Shown here piece after piece: positions 1 to 13,000 of a DNA stretch of 64,000 nucleotides. The DNA comes from Nematostella vectensis (taxonomy: Eukaryota > Cnidaria > Anthozoa > Actiniaria > Edwardsiidae): contig NC_064046.1 in NCBI RefSeq assembly GCF_932526225.1, positions 10,317,719 to 10,381,718 of the forward strand, written 5' to 3'. Both the position numbers and the translations under genes were made by a program. The notes beneath the pieces are model-generated. The model did not search any database and was not told the origin of the DNA. It worked only from the letters and a program-made list of their open reading frames with translations. Position 1 is the first letter of the stretch. Every line of letters begins with the position of its first letter.

Positions 1-125
1 TAATAGGATTTTAGATGTGAAGCCTTTTTGATGATCTTGTCATGCTAGAAGGTGTTATTAACAGTTAACAGTTTATTATTATTTATTATTATAATCGTTT
101 GATTTTCCTTTATTTTCATTTTCAG

Positions 126-1291
126 AAAATCCCACCCTTTTTGACAAAAGACATGCTAGACACAGATGACAGGTAAAAGTGACTTTTAAAAGGACAATGT
201 GCTAGTATTAGTTAAGTTTGAGTTCTAAATATCTCTTGTCATGCAGGAAATTGACCATGGTAGTTGATGTCAGTTGTGACATAGGAAACCCCAACAACCC
301 TGTTCCTTTCATTGAGAATGCTACCACACCCACCAAACCTGTGGATGTTCTGCCACTAAGGTATGCAGTAAGAGGAAGGAAGGCTTACCTTCACAACTTT
401 CACAGCAACAAAATTCTTGCAAAAAAAGCAATTTCTGCAGATAAGGCTATGGGCTAGAAAGGATAAAGTATTGGATTTGGCTAGGGAAAGGAACACAAAG
501 GGATGTCACAGTAAGTGTTATTTGAGATAAGGAATGCCTAGGGGCACAGTAAGAGGAGTGATTAGGGAGGGGGCACAGAAATGGGAGTTGACTTGACAGA
601 GGCAAGGTATTCTATCTGCTGAATCTGTAATTTTCTTACTTCTTGTTGTGATGTTTTACTTAGCAAGTGCAGCAAGCCATTGGAGCTGATGGCCATTGAT
701 TTCCTCCCCTCCATGTTGCCCAGAGAAGCAAGCTTTAGGTTTGCAAACAAGATGACTCCATGTCTGATGAAAATAGCAAAGGTACGCTAAATAAAAAGTT
801 GTAAAATGGAAACCGAGATTCCCCTTTTTTAGGCTGGGAAATTGGAATTTGGGTTCATGGAGACAGGATGTTAGGTACAGGGTCAAATGGGAACAGGTTT
901 TTGTATAGTAAAAGCTTAGATGTGTGTGGAATAAAATACAGAAGAAAACACGGATATGGGATTGAGGACTGTATTTATGGATTGTATTGTGTTTCTTCTA
1001 AAATGTTTTTTTTAGACCTTGAAATTTTCTTTGGTCCCATTTCCCCTATTTCACTAGAATGATATTTTAATTTTTGCTAAAGCTGGTTTTTATTATTATT
1101 ATTTTTTTTTTTTGGGGGGGGGGGCTGATAACTCGTACTGTATCTGAAGAATACTCGTACTGTATCTGAAGAATTCTTTCCATTTTATTTTTAATATTTT
1201 CTTACTGATTTTTTAGATGGATGAGGCCATTTGCTGGAGTTCTGCTAAAAAGGCTTTCCAGGATAAGGCAAAAGAGTTTGGTTTGATTTAG
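126..1291 (+). CDS. Saccharopine dehydrogenase (LYS1-like), 3' end, four exons
   Basis: Exons read at 126-172, 247-360, 664-781 and 1217-1291. All junctions have AG acceptors and GT donors and the frame stays open to the TAG at 1289. The product is the C-terminal end of a lysine-forming saccharopine dehydrogenase, the enzyme (or homologous LKR domain of bifunctional AASS) that interconverts lysine plus 2-oxoglutarate and saccharopine. Family signatures seen are VVDVSCDIGNPNNPVPF in exon 2 and AIDFLPSMLPREAS in exon 3. The protein stops about 40 residues after the LPREAS motif, as in the single-domain fungal enzyme, and does not run on into the second dehydrogenase domain of animal AASS. Exon 3 has two in-frame acceptors nine bases apart (before 664 and before 673). 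The 5' part lies outside the window. Confidence 0.85.
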
Positions 1292-2460
1292 AGAAAGGTT
1301 TTAGCATGCAAAGGACTATGGTCTAGGATAAAGTATCAGTAAGATAACAATCAGTAAGGTCAGTAAGATAAAAATAGATATTATAATTAACAGTAGCATA
1401 ATGGAGTAAATTATAAACAGTGCAGTAAAAGTATCAGTAGGTAGAGAATTTACAAAGGTAATGAAATATAAAGAAAAGCTGTGTCTGCTCACCTTAATAA
1501 AAAAACAAGGGATGGCTGATGGAATGTTCTAGTAGTAGCCATGATGAAGATGATGAAGTGTGAAAAATATGAATAAAAGATAAAAAATGGTCATATTGAA
1601 ATATGAGTAATGCTTAAAGTTATTCCTAAACAATTAATTTAAGCAATAATTAATTTAGTAACTTTCCAACCAAAAGATTTGAAGGGATGGTTGGTATGAG
1701 GAGAAAAAGCCAACAAAATAAGCTTTCAGGCGGAGTTCAACACATTTTTCGGACAGAATAGTAATTTTTAACATGACTTGACACAGTTTATTTCTCTTTT
1801 TTTTTCACAGAATTTTGGTTTACATGGCAAAAATCATCTTCCTTGATGGCTAAGCTACTATACCCCCCTCCGTCTAATTGGTCAGATTGTTATATGAGGC
1901 ATTGAATAGGAGGGGGTTGTTTACCCATTTAGCAAACAATTTTCTCATTCATATCTTGTCATTGCTCACTGTGGTACTTCATTTGCTAATGTAAGAATGT
2001 ACTTGCAGTTAACAGTGGTCATCTATACCACCCCCCCCCCCCCCCCATCTTGGCTGTGTGCTATTGGAGTCCTCATAATTATGCAGACACACCCAGTATG
2101 GTACTATGGAGTGTTTTAAAAAGATTGTTGACATAAAGCCCATCGATCAACTTGCATGACAAGGTTTTGTAGGCTTTGACACCGTGAAAATGAGATATTC
2201 ATCTCAGTTGATTAAATCTGCTGGAATCATGGTTAATTTCAATCCATCCTACACCTTAAACCCCTCAGTTTTATCTATTATCAAACAATACAGATCGAAC
2301 AATACAGGGGAAGTTACATTTGAAAAATTTGTTGAGTCTTGAATTTTTAAAAACAAAAACAACAATTCCATGCAACTTTGGATTCACAGACTTCAAGAAA
2401 ACAAAATGAGGCAAACGCAACTTGTTCACATCAATGGTGATAGTCTTTATTGTCTACTGG
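1292..2460. other. 3' flank and intergenic DNA, no gene seen
   Basis: This is the probable 3' UTR of the saccharopine dehydrogenase gene followed by AT-rich spacer. An AATAAA-type signal lies near 1495 and another near 1570. A C homopolymer lies near 2031-2046. No coding exon is convincing. Confidence 0.5.
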
Positions 2461-2550
2461 TTAAACCCTTCCCTGCTAGCAGGGGCCTCTTTTCTCTGTA
2501 TTTCTCTGAGCGAAATACAGAGAAGAGGCTTCTGCTAGCAGGGAAGTTAA
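2461..2550. mobile_element. 90-bp TTAA-flanked foldback element (piggyBac-type MITE candidate)
   Basis: TTAA stands at both ends (2461-2464 and 2547-2550). Just inside are CTTCCCTGCTAGCAG (2468-2482) and its exact reverse complement (2532-2546). The inner arms continue pairing (CCTCTT..CTCTGTATTTC against GAAATACAGAGAAGAGG) around a loop of about 7 bases, so nearly the whole element is one hairpin. TTAA is the target of piggyBac transposases. It sits between the 3' ends of two convergent genes. Confidence 0.65.
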
Positions 2551-2914
2551 ACCACAGGCTGTCATTTATTTTCATACAACAATTTCAATAAATATCCCTA
2601 CCTAGTCTTACTAGGTTTTAAAATTAAAGTATGTTATCCGCCAAGAAATATCTGTAAAATTACTGTTGAAAAATGTTATTAATTAGGTTAATGTAATAAG
2701 GATGATTAGGATGATTATCCATAAAAGCAACTAGTAAAAAATGTTTGTACCAGTGTCTTTTAATCTAACAAAATTATATTCAATTTGCTTTATAGAAACA
2801 TTTTATACAAAAATATAACTACAAGATTCTTGCCCTCCAAAGTAGAGAGCACATTAGTTGTACTAGCCCAATACAGGATGTACAAGTATGTATATTTTTG
2901 TCCAGGTTTATCAA

Positions 2915-2920
2915 TTTATT
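2915..2920 (-). terminator. Polyadenylation signal overlapping the JmjC-like stop codon
   Basis: Minus strand reads AATAAA, and its first two bases belong to the TAA stop at 2919-2921. The 3' UTR would therefore be only a few tens of bases. A further signal downstream is possible. Confidence 0.45.
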
Positions 2921-5900
2921 AATCATACTCTGAGCCAATGGTGATACTCATTTCATCATTAATGATATCTGTCTGGTGAAACCAGCGATTGGTGTCCAAC
3001 ACAACTGCAAACAAAACATACCAAAGATCAGTTATAACTATTATTTAGAGTTGGAAATAGTGCCTACACAAATGGTTAATACATTTTTTTCACTTTCTTT
3101 AATAAGTAATGCCTGCAAGATTCACAGCTTTTAAACATAAAACATTTTAATAATTTTGATACATATTTTCTTTTTCTAAGTAAAACCGTCCCACCTGGGA
3201 ACCCTGTTAAATTATATAATCCTAGGGTTTTATGTTTCTCTGTATAGTGGAAAGCCTTTTTTTAACAATATTGTTTGAGGGGCCAACTGCAGGTAGCCAT
3301 GAAGTATATGTTTCCCAGTAGCCATGTCTGGTCTGTACTGTACTTACTTATTTCGCCAGGGTGGATAACAGTAACTATCTCCTTGTCGCACTCCAGAGCA
3401 CATTCAGGGGGTGGTTGCAGTGTCCATTTTTTGGTTCCTTTGACTTGTGCCTGCCATGATGGTTTCCCAACTTGATCAATCTGTCAAAAAATGTTTGAGA
3501 ATAAATGGTACATTTGATTTCAATTAATTACATTTAAATTAAAATAAAGCTAGCCCAAAGTTTGGTCATATTTTGTTTAAAAGTCTATCTATCCAAGAAA
3601 CACAATGTCCTACAAAACATTTTTCAATTGGCTACTAATTCTAGCAAGTGGCTGAGAGACTTTAGTCAGACGTCCTTAACAAAGTATGAAGTACAATCAG
3701 TGATGTATATATTTTGTTGTTACACTGTTAAACCAACAAGGATGCCAAAACTATCTGATTGACAAGAGTTTCACTAGACAACCAGCATGGCTAAGAAATT
3801 GCACACAAGACTGAATCCTCCTTAGTCATAAAAGTTAATGTCTACCAAGACTGTAATTTTCACTGACTAATTGGTTTAGGCTAAGCTCAAACGTATCATC
3901 CACAAGCTTATTCAATGCAAATGCATGCAAATGAAGATTAAACAATCGACTTGATTCATTTGCATTTGCATTGAATATGGCTCATGGATTATATGACGTT
4001 TGAACTTAACCTAACTTCCTCAACACTTTGTTGCAGTAAGTGCACTTCAAACACAAAAATAAACTAAAAATCTACATTATTTAGACAGACACTTAACAAT
4101 TAAGTTCCAGGGCATTATTGTTGTTATATCAGGGTTCCACTTCAATGACTTACATGCATGTGTGCACCATAGCCTGGACAGCCCATGAAGATCCAATCAG
4201 TCCTGCTAGATTCAGACAGCTCTGGCAGAAAATATGGACGGGAATAGTGCTTGCGCAATTCGTTGGCAGCTGCAGAGTCACAGTTACTCCTAGAGAATGA
4301 GAGAAAATCAGTGAAATTATGGGGTTATTGCCTACGAAACATGATTATTATCCTCCCTTTACTGTTCTATATTATAAGGAGATGGAGGGGAGTTACTTGA
4401 CAGGATTGGAGAGGGGGAGCTTAGTAGATGAAGCAGAGCTAATGCAAGAAGAGAGGTTTCTTTGGGCTAGGCATACCACAAACAAGCATTTACACTTATG
4501 ACATTTCCAGCCTCTTTATACTGTAGTGTAGCTGTGATCAAACTGGTGTTTTGGTAATTAAGAACTAGTTCAACCTGCTCAAGACACTAGTTTGCCACCC
4601 AAACAGTCACATGATCTCTTAGCGCAAGACCCATATTGTCATAGCCAGAAATGGGTAGAGGGAGTAGGGGAACCACCCCACTTTACTTGAAGGTCCACGC
4701 AAATAAAAGAGAAACACTTCTAGTTAGGACAAGACACCTAAGAGAAAATGGTTCGCTAAATGGGTATAAGTAAATGCTCAAGCACTCACCATGAGCCCTA
4801 CAGTATACCATAGCTGTCAACCCAACTTGGACAGAAATCTTGTAAATTGGGCAAAAAAAAAAAAAAAACCAAGAGAGCCAATGCGGGTGAATACAGAGAA
4901 TGTATGAACATTCTCACAAACATTAGGCTTGTGATGAAGTCCATAATCTTGTGACACCCACCTAATGCAGGTGAGTTGACAGCTATGAGTATACCTCATC
5001 CCCTCACAACACAAGGCTAGAACCTTCTACATCTTTCTTTTGTAAATAGCTCATAGTGGTTAATCAACAAGCCTAAAAAACCTTTAAGGAAGGGAGGGCA
5101 TCTACAAACTCCCCACCCCACCTCACCCCCATCCTTATGTTGATAACAGGAAATAATGTACTGCTGGGAATCATAACAGCAATTAAAGTAAACCCACATA
5201 TTGAGATTATTGTCACAGTCAAACCCACAAGTCATCTGCTTTGTGCATAGTTTTCACTAACATTATGCAGATTACGCGTCCAACAGGAAAATACTTGTCT
5301 GCTACCTCTCAGCTGCTTTTGTAATGTCCACAAAGTTTTTAAAGTGCGTGACAATTTGCACGATGCAATAATATTGTAGTCAAGCCTCCTAAAACAAATA
5401 TCCAATTCCTAAAAGTTTATGTATAATGCAATCCCATTTATAATAGCGCTGATAAAAAGAAGTAAATTTATGATTCATACTATGAAATCCTGGATTATTA
5501 ATAAAAGAAGGAAAGCGAATCAATACATTAACTAGCAGTTAAGTAATTTCCAATACCAGAATATCTAAAGCTTTATTATGGCTTACCATCCGATATACCA
5601 AGGTTTTCCTTTCATTTGAGCGTCTTTTTCCGGCATTTGGAACACTTCTTTGAGAGTTGAGAACTTTGTATTGTATGGGAAAAACTGACATTGTCCATCG
5701 CGGCTTTTCAGAGCCGGGCTATCGGGGCTGTAAACTTTCTTGAAAAAATCAAAACTGAAATGCTCTGAGGCTGTCCAGTTCTTCATTCCGTCTTCGATGA
5801 CCACCGGTCTGGCAGAATAAGCGTATTTTTTGGCAAATTCTTGAGGGGTGATGTTGCTAACGCGTTCAACTTTGTGAATGTTCCTGCAAATGCTACAGTC

Positions 5901-6251
5901 AATCGGAGGTCGAAATCTATCGAGAACAAACTCAGGAATGGGAAATAGGCATTCTTCTCGGTCGATGTCCACGTCAAATACATTATCGGCGAGGTATTCG
6001 AGAACGGCCCGCTTGCTGAAATAGTTATTCCTGTACGCATATAGTCCTGTGCCGACACAAACGGCCAAAACACAAACCAACACAGCACCGTAGTACTTGA
6101 AATAGCTACGACTTTGGCGTAAGTTCTTCAAAGATTTCGCCTTAGCAAGCGAAGAATCTTTAATGCCGAGGGACTTGGCTTTCTGTCGGAGCCTTCTAAA
6201 GGCTTGTTCGACCTCTGCTTGGGATTTCAACGCACTCGAAACCCCAGACAT
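2919..6251 (-). CDS. Membrane-anchored JmjC/cupin-like 2-oxoglutarate oxygenase, four exons
   Basis: Exons on the minus strand are 6251-5587, 4289-4154, 3480-3348 and 3004-2919. Each junction has GT-AG sites and phases match, giving 339 residues. The start is the first ATG (6249-6251); the frame is open further upstream but without an ATG. Residues about 1-50 are basic and helical, and 53-73 form one hydrophobic segment (YGAVLVCVLAVCVGTGLYAY), so a type II membrane protein with a lumenal or extracellular C-terminal domain is likely. That domain begins with an ARPVVIEDGMKNW motif typical of small JmjC/cupin_8 proteins. The iron triad is complete: His267-x-Asp269 (an intron splits the motif after His267) and His321 in NRWFHQT. 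Such enzymes hydroxylate or demethylate protein residues using Fe(II) and 2-oxoglutarate. Substrate and orthologue are not identified. Confidence 0.82.
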
Positions 6252-6566
6252 TTTGGAGAACAAACTTTTGGTCTGACCTCGATTCAAAATGTTCCGCTTT
6301 GCAATTATTCCGATGGGGTACCCCCTTGGGAATTGATTGTCGTTATAATGATGACCATTCACAAGAAGATAGAAACTTTGTAGATAGAAGTAGAATAAAT
6401 CAGATCAAATAGTCTAGAGTAATCCCGAAATTAGCAAAAACTAATCGAAACAGAGGGTGTTATAGAGATTTTCATGCATGAAATCAAAAGGTAGAAAAAG
6501 AGTACGTAAACAGTATAAGAATTATAAAAATAGAATTTATTCCGCTAGGGAAAGGTCATTATTAAT

Positions 6567-6593
6567 GGGGGGGGGGGGGGGGGGGGGGGGGGG
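6567..6593 (+). repeat. Poly-G tract, 27 G, before TATATAG
   Basis: A pure G run ends directly at TATATAG about 480 bases upstream of the fibrinogen-like ATG. At the same place unit 2 has 8 G (15393-15400) and unit 3 has an interrupted G5-A-G7 run (23417-23429). A promoter role is possible but not shown. Confidence 0.6.
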
Positions 6594-7077
6594 TATATAG
6601 TTTTGTATATAGGCGGTCAGGCGGTATACTCCCCCGTGAAATGTTTGTCATTATGTTCAATCCTAAATAGCATCATCAGAGGTCCTTTACATCAGAATTC
6701 ATAATCTTAGACCGTTACGAGGCTCGAAAATTGATCAGAATACCTGTTCAAAAAATAGGCCCCTCCCCTAAACCCTGTTTAAAAATTAAGGCGCTCCCCC
6801 AAATAGGCGCTCAAAAAATTCCACCCCCCCCCCCCCCAAACATAGCAGCCCCCTCCCCCCATCCGTTAAATAATGACCTTTCCTTTATGTCCCAGTAGCA
6901 GTATCATTTGCAGAACTTGTTTTAACAAGTTAAAAACATATAAGAACTTGCGATTGCTTTGTTGTGCTGCGAGCGTTAAAACCTCTGATCTATTCAAGCA
7001 GACACACTACACACTGCTTAACTGTTCGGTATTGCTTACTGTTAGTAACTCTCCGAATTTTACTGCGCTCATCCGAA

Positions 7078-10000
7078 ATGAAACGCCATCTCCTGATTCT
7101 ATTCTTGGCCTTGATGGCTATTTCAGCTGATCTGGTGTCGGGGGTAAGAGACTTTAAATTCATTTTCAGGTTAACAGCAACGTCGCAGCAGGCCTTTCAC
7201 GATGTCTGTTTTTTCTAATAGTTTGTGTATGGTTCATTCAACAATAGCATTTAGTTATCTCTTCACGAAATGGTACTAAATTTATTGAAAAAAGCACTAA
7301 AATAGATCCTTTTCCGGCCTGGCTCCCCAAGGAAAATGTTACCGCTACCATTCAACAGCTAAAAGCTAAAAAAATCCCAATTTGATACCTGAGAATTCTG
7401 AAATAAAGGGAGCATATCTGAGAACTTCCTGTTTCTGTTCCCTGCGTTTCTCTTCATAGCACGGTGCTACTAACTCCTCGTGCGATCGTATTCCAAGGGG
7501 TTCACGAAGATTCTACGGACGTAGCCCCAATATGCCTGGGAAATCATGCATGGATATTTTGAACAAAAACCTTTCTATTCGTAACAATGGCATCTACTGG
7601 ATCAAGCTTAACGGTAAAGAATACAGTATAATAGCTTGTCGTGTACCGTTATTACTCAAGGAATTGCCTCCCCACCCCCCCCCCCCCCCAACGGAAAATT
7701 AGGTCCGCTTTTTCGGTCGCATCCCCCAACCCTGGGTACGGGCCTGCCGTAGTTAGTCGTAGTCGTAGCTATTTCAAGCGCCTCACCTGGGACATGAAAA
7801 ATCAGTGCATAGCAGGCCTCGAATGCAGAGACGTTAAAGAGACAGACAGACAGACAGACAGAAATTTTATTTGGAATCGTATACAATGTCCTTTTATATG
7901 TTGATTGCGTCCAAATAATATTAAAGATAAAAAAGACAAAGAATTGTACGGTATTTCAAGTTTGGCAGCGTTATTGATCCCGGAGGGCGAAGCATTCATT
8001 TATGAACTTAGCAATTTTTCTTTGCACTGTGACGTTACTACCAGAATAATTAATAAGAAATTGAAAAACACTTTCATCCGACATTCTTGTGAATTTTACA
8101 TTTTCTATTTCTTCTATGGTTTTAGTCAATTCTCCCCGCTTCCCTTTATACAAAGGGCAGTGGAGAAGGAAATGATCTTCATTTTCTACTTGTCTATTTT
8201 TACAAATTTCGCAAATTCGTTCATCCGGTACCTTATAGGGCCTCGAATATCGGCCAGTTTCAATTGCTTAGTCTCAATTTGTTCAAAGATATTCGATGGC
8301 TGTGATTGACAACCTGGCTCAGATAATCTTCAATAATGTATTTTGATTTAAATTTCCAATACGTTCTTAATTTATTACCTTGTCCTTGTTTATTTCTATT
8401 ATCATTATTCACGTTTGATACACACTTTTGAAATTCAATGTCAATGTAAAATGTATTTAATTGGCAAGTCCCCGCTCTGCGCATACCTGTTGCCTGTTGA
8501 AAAATTCGTTTCAATTTCTGGTGCCAAAATTCTGGGTTATTACTTATTTTCATGTCTTCGTATATCTGGTTAACTAGATTTGGTTCCTCGGGATGATTTA
8601 TGTTTAGCCAAAAATTGACGCTTCTGCATATTGCTTTCGTTCTTAATGGAAATCTACCTGGTTCAGCCCTAACCTCGTTATTTGAACAAAATTTAGAGAC
8701 TCCGAGGAGCCACTTGCAGAATTTGCAGAATTTTTTTTTACAGACGACGACTTGTCTGATGTGTACATGGATATAATGACTGACAAAAAGTTACCCGTTA
8801 TACCGTGCGTTTCTAGTTTTTCAAAAAGTTTTTGTCTAGGAATAGTGTCGAAAGCTTTCCGAAAATCGAAAAAGCCCGAAAATAAGAAGTTGTTTACCTT
8901 ATTTGGTTTGCTTTTAACATATTTGTCTATTAGTGATCTATTAGTGATCTGTAGTGCCGTGCTTTTTTCTTAAGCCACATTGCACTTTGATTATGCCTTT
9001 TAAACTTAAATAGTCGTATAGTCGAGCATTACAAATATAGGTGAAAATTTTGCTTAAAGATGATAGGACGGTGATACCCCGATAGATATTGGGGGCACAG
9101 CCACGCCTCTACTGGCTATTCCCTTATAATTTTTGTAAATGGCACCGTTCCCCCAGTGCCCCCCCTCCCCTGCTACGGCCCTGAAAAACGAACAAATGCC
9201 CTGGCGCCATGTCGCTAGTATACAGCCAAAACATCCTTGCGCGGAGGTTTGATTTGCTTTTATTGGGTCCCTGTCTCTTTCTTAGTGCTTATTGTTTACT
9301 TTCAGGTTACTCGGCGTTTCCGGTTTTTTGTGACATGAAAGACGGAGGTGAGTCGCGTGTGGTCATTTCACACATCTACACAGCGACCACCTACTGTATC
9401 AACCACTATCCCTACACAACAACGACCTTCTAACATCAACCACCCTTACACAACAACCTTCTCCTAACAACAACAGCCTCTACACAACGATCTCCTATCA
9501 ACCACCATCCCTACACAACAACGACCTTCTAACATCAACCACCCTTACACGACGACCTTCTCCTAACAACAACAACCTCTACACAACGATCTCCTATCAA
9601 CCACCATCCCTACACAACATCTACCTTCTAAGTTCAACCACCCTTACACAACGACCTTCTCCTAACAACAACAGCCTCTACAAAACGATCTCCTATCAAC
9701 CACCTTCCCTACACAACATCTACCTTCTAAGTTCAACCACCCTTACACAACGACCTTCTCCTAACAACAACAACCTCTACACAACGATCTCCTATCAACC
9801 ACCTTCCCTACACAACATCTACCTTTTAAGTTCAACCACCCTTACACAACAACCTTCTAACAACAACAACCTCTACACAAAGACGCAACTCCTACCAATC
9901 ACCACCTGTAAACAACAAATGGATAAACATAACTCCTAAAAAATCCGCTACATAACGTCCTTCTCAGCACAGTTACCCCCATAAATCAAACCTCTAGCAT

Positions 10001-13000
10001 CCACCTCCTACGTATATAAAAATAAACAAAAAAAACGTTCATGTCTATACACAATCTCACCACCACACAACTGCCGTCTCTGCACAACGACCACCTTCTT
10101 TAACCATAAATAACAACCACCTCAATACGGTATCAATTATAGTAATAGTAGTGGTATTTTTAGTGGTAGTGGTATAGTGGTAGTGGTAGTGGTATAGTGG
10201 TAGTGGTAGTGGTAGTGGTAGTGGTAGTGGTAGTGGTAGTGATAGTAATAGTGATAGTGGTAGTGGTAGTGATAGTAGTAGTGATAGTGGTAGTGGTAGT
10301 GGTAGTGGTAGTGGTAGTGGTAGTGGTAGTGGTAGTGATAGTGGTAGTGGTAGTGGTAGTGGTAGTGATAGTGGTAGTGGTAGTGGTAGTGATAGTGGTA
10401 GTGGTAGTGGTAGTGGTAGTGATAGTGGTAGTGGTAGTGGTATTGGTAGTGGTAGTGGTAGTGGTAGTGGTAGTGGTAGTGGTAGTGGTAGTGGTAGTGG
10501 TAGTGGTAGTGGTAGTGATAGTGGTAGTGGTAGTGGTAGTGATAGTGGTAGTAGTAGGGGTAGTGGTAGTGGTAGTGGTGGTGGTGGTAGTGGTAGTGGT
10601 AGTGGTAGTGGTAGTGGTAGTGGTAGTGGTAGTGGTAGTGGTAGTGGTAGTAGTAGGGGTAGTGGTAGTGGTAGTGGTAGTGGTAGTGGTGGTGGTAGTG
10701 GTAGTGATAGTGGTAGTGTTAGTGGTAGTGGTAGTGGTAGTGGTAGTGGTAGTGGTAGTGGTAGTGGTAGTGGTAGTGGTAGTGATAGTGGTAGTGGTAG
10801 TGGTAGTGGTAGTGGTAGTGGTAGTGATAGTGGTAGTGGTAGTGGTATTGGTAGTGGTAGTGGTAGTGGTAGTGGTAGTGGTAGTGGTAGTGGTAGTGGT
10901 AGTGGTAGTGGTAGTGGTAGTGGTAGTGGTAGTGGTAGTGGTAGTGGTAGTGGTAGTGGTAGTGGTAGTGATAGTGGTAGTAGTAGGGGTAGTGGTAGTG
11001 GTAGTGGTAGTGGTGGTGGTGGTAGTGGTAGTGGTAGTGGTAGTGGTAGTGGTAGTAGTAGGGGTAGTGGTAGTGGTAGTGGTATAGTGGTAGTGGTAGT
11101 GATAGTGGTAGTGTTAGTGGTAGTGGTAGTGGTAGTGGTAGTGGTAGTGGTAGTGGTAGTGGTAGTGGTAGTGGTAGTGGTAGTGGTAGTGGTAGTGGTA
11201 GTGGTAGTGGTAGTGGTAGTGGTAGTGGTAGTGGTAGTGGTAGTGGTATAGTGGTAGTGGTATAGTGGTAGTGGTATAGTGGTAGTGGTAGTGGTAGTGG
11301 TAGTGGTAGTGGTAGTGGTAGTGGTAGTGGTAGTGGTAGTGGTAGTGGTAGTGATAATGATAATGATAATGGTAGTGGTAGTGTTAGTGGTAGTGATAAT
11401 GATAGTGGTATAGTGGTAGTGGTATGGTGGTAGTGGTAGTGATAATGATAGTGGTATAGTGGTAGTGGTATGGTGGTAGTGGTAGTGATAATGATAGTGG
11501 TATAGTGGTAGTGGTATGGTGGTAGTGGTAGTGATAATGATAATGGTATAGTGGTAGTGGTATAGTAGTAGTGGTAGTGGTATAGTGGTAGTGGTATGGT
11601 GGTAGTGTTAGTGATAATGATAGTGGTATAGTGGTAGTGGTATAGTGGTAGTGGTAGTGGTGGAAGAAGTAGTAGTAGTGATATCCTCCGTCCTATTTTC
11701 TACCCAAGGTTGGACAATGGTGTTGAAGTTGGTAAGTGGCAGTGGGGAAGATGTGGCTGATTTATGGGAGGCGCCCTTTGCCATTCGTGAGTTTGACCAG
11801 CGGCTGCTTCACCTCATGCCTGTCCACAACTGGCCTTACAAGAATAAAATTGTGCGTCAGTGGAACGTCTTCAAACCCGAGGAGGTAAGTTGGAATCTGA
11901 ATTTGTTCTACTCAAGTTTGTATAGCTTTTGAAAATATCATAGCAAAATCGTATCCGTTGGGAGACTTTGATAGTTTGATGGATAAATCTTATTTCACAT
12001 ATTTAATATTGACCAAACAACGCAAATAGAAAATTGAGAACTTAGGCTTGGATGGATGACTCAAGGGCATCCAACGAGCCCCCTTCCCGAAACACGTTAA
12101 AATGGCATATTTCGCCGTTTGAATATGTTCTGATTTGGAAAATATCCATTTTAAAAGTTGCTGGCAGTAAATTATCTATTCCTTTTCCGCAGAAGGGACC
12201 AATCCTTTTCCCCCAGCCAGGCAGTGGTTAGGCATTATAGCACATAAAAAATTGCCCGTATATTATACGATATATTATACCTATGACATGACGGAAAAAC
12301 ATGACTTGACGTTTCCATTAAGCTCATTTTACATCAAATAAGGCGGAAAATTCCCCTAAGTACTTAGTGAGTAATATCAAATGCGATTTGTTTTTTTAAA
12401 TTGGTGCGACCTTTTAAAAAATGTCATTGAAATTTGAGGTTTTCGTTCCAGAGCCCATACATAGCGCAAGGATGATCAAGAAAAAAATATCTTAAAAGCC
12501 AAAATCTGGCTATAACGTATCTTGGCCTCTCATTTTTTGTGATTTGAAAAGTGAAAATCAGCCCGGAATGCAAGGAACTGATGGCTATTGTAAGAAATTG
12601 TATCTTCTTTCTCCATCTCTTCGAAGTGCGCATGTTGAGGGTTTGTTTCGTCTATACCGATATATTGTACCGATAAGGACGAATTTTTTTCCAAAAGCAA
12701 CCGCCCCATGACCCCAAAAATATTTCCAGCACAACTTGTTGGGCTCCAAAAATTTGCCAGCAGAACCATTCGGGACGATTTTTTTCCTCAGCAACCGAGG
12801 GGTCTAACATCTTCTCAGCCAGCAAAAAAAAAAAAACGGACTGCAGAACGGATATTTTGCGGAACATATCCGTTTTGTGCCCTTGATGACTGGGGGTGCA
12901 AGGCCCCTGGTGCTTCTAGGTAAATTTGAAAATGGCCGAAAATGGTTGAGCTTACGCCATAGTCTCCCCACGAATCGTTCTGTCCTGATTCCTAACGAAT

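Noticed and set aside
6252..6362. N-terminal extension of the JmjC-like protein
   Set aside because: Frame is open, but the first codon is GTG; the first ATG is at 6249-6251.
10197..11087. Poly-valine ORF (also 18990-20027 and 27067-28104)
   Set aside because: Direct translation of the GTGGTA satellite; no protein family or start context.
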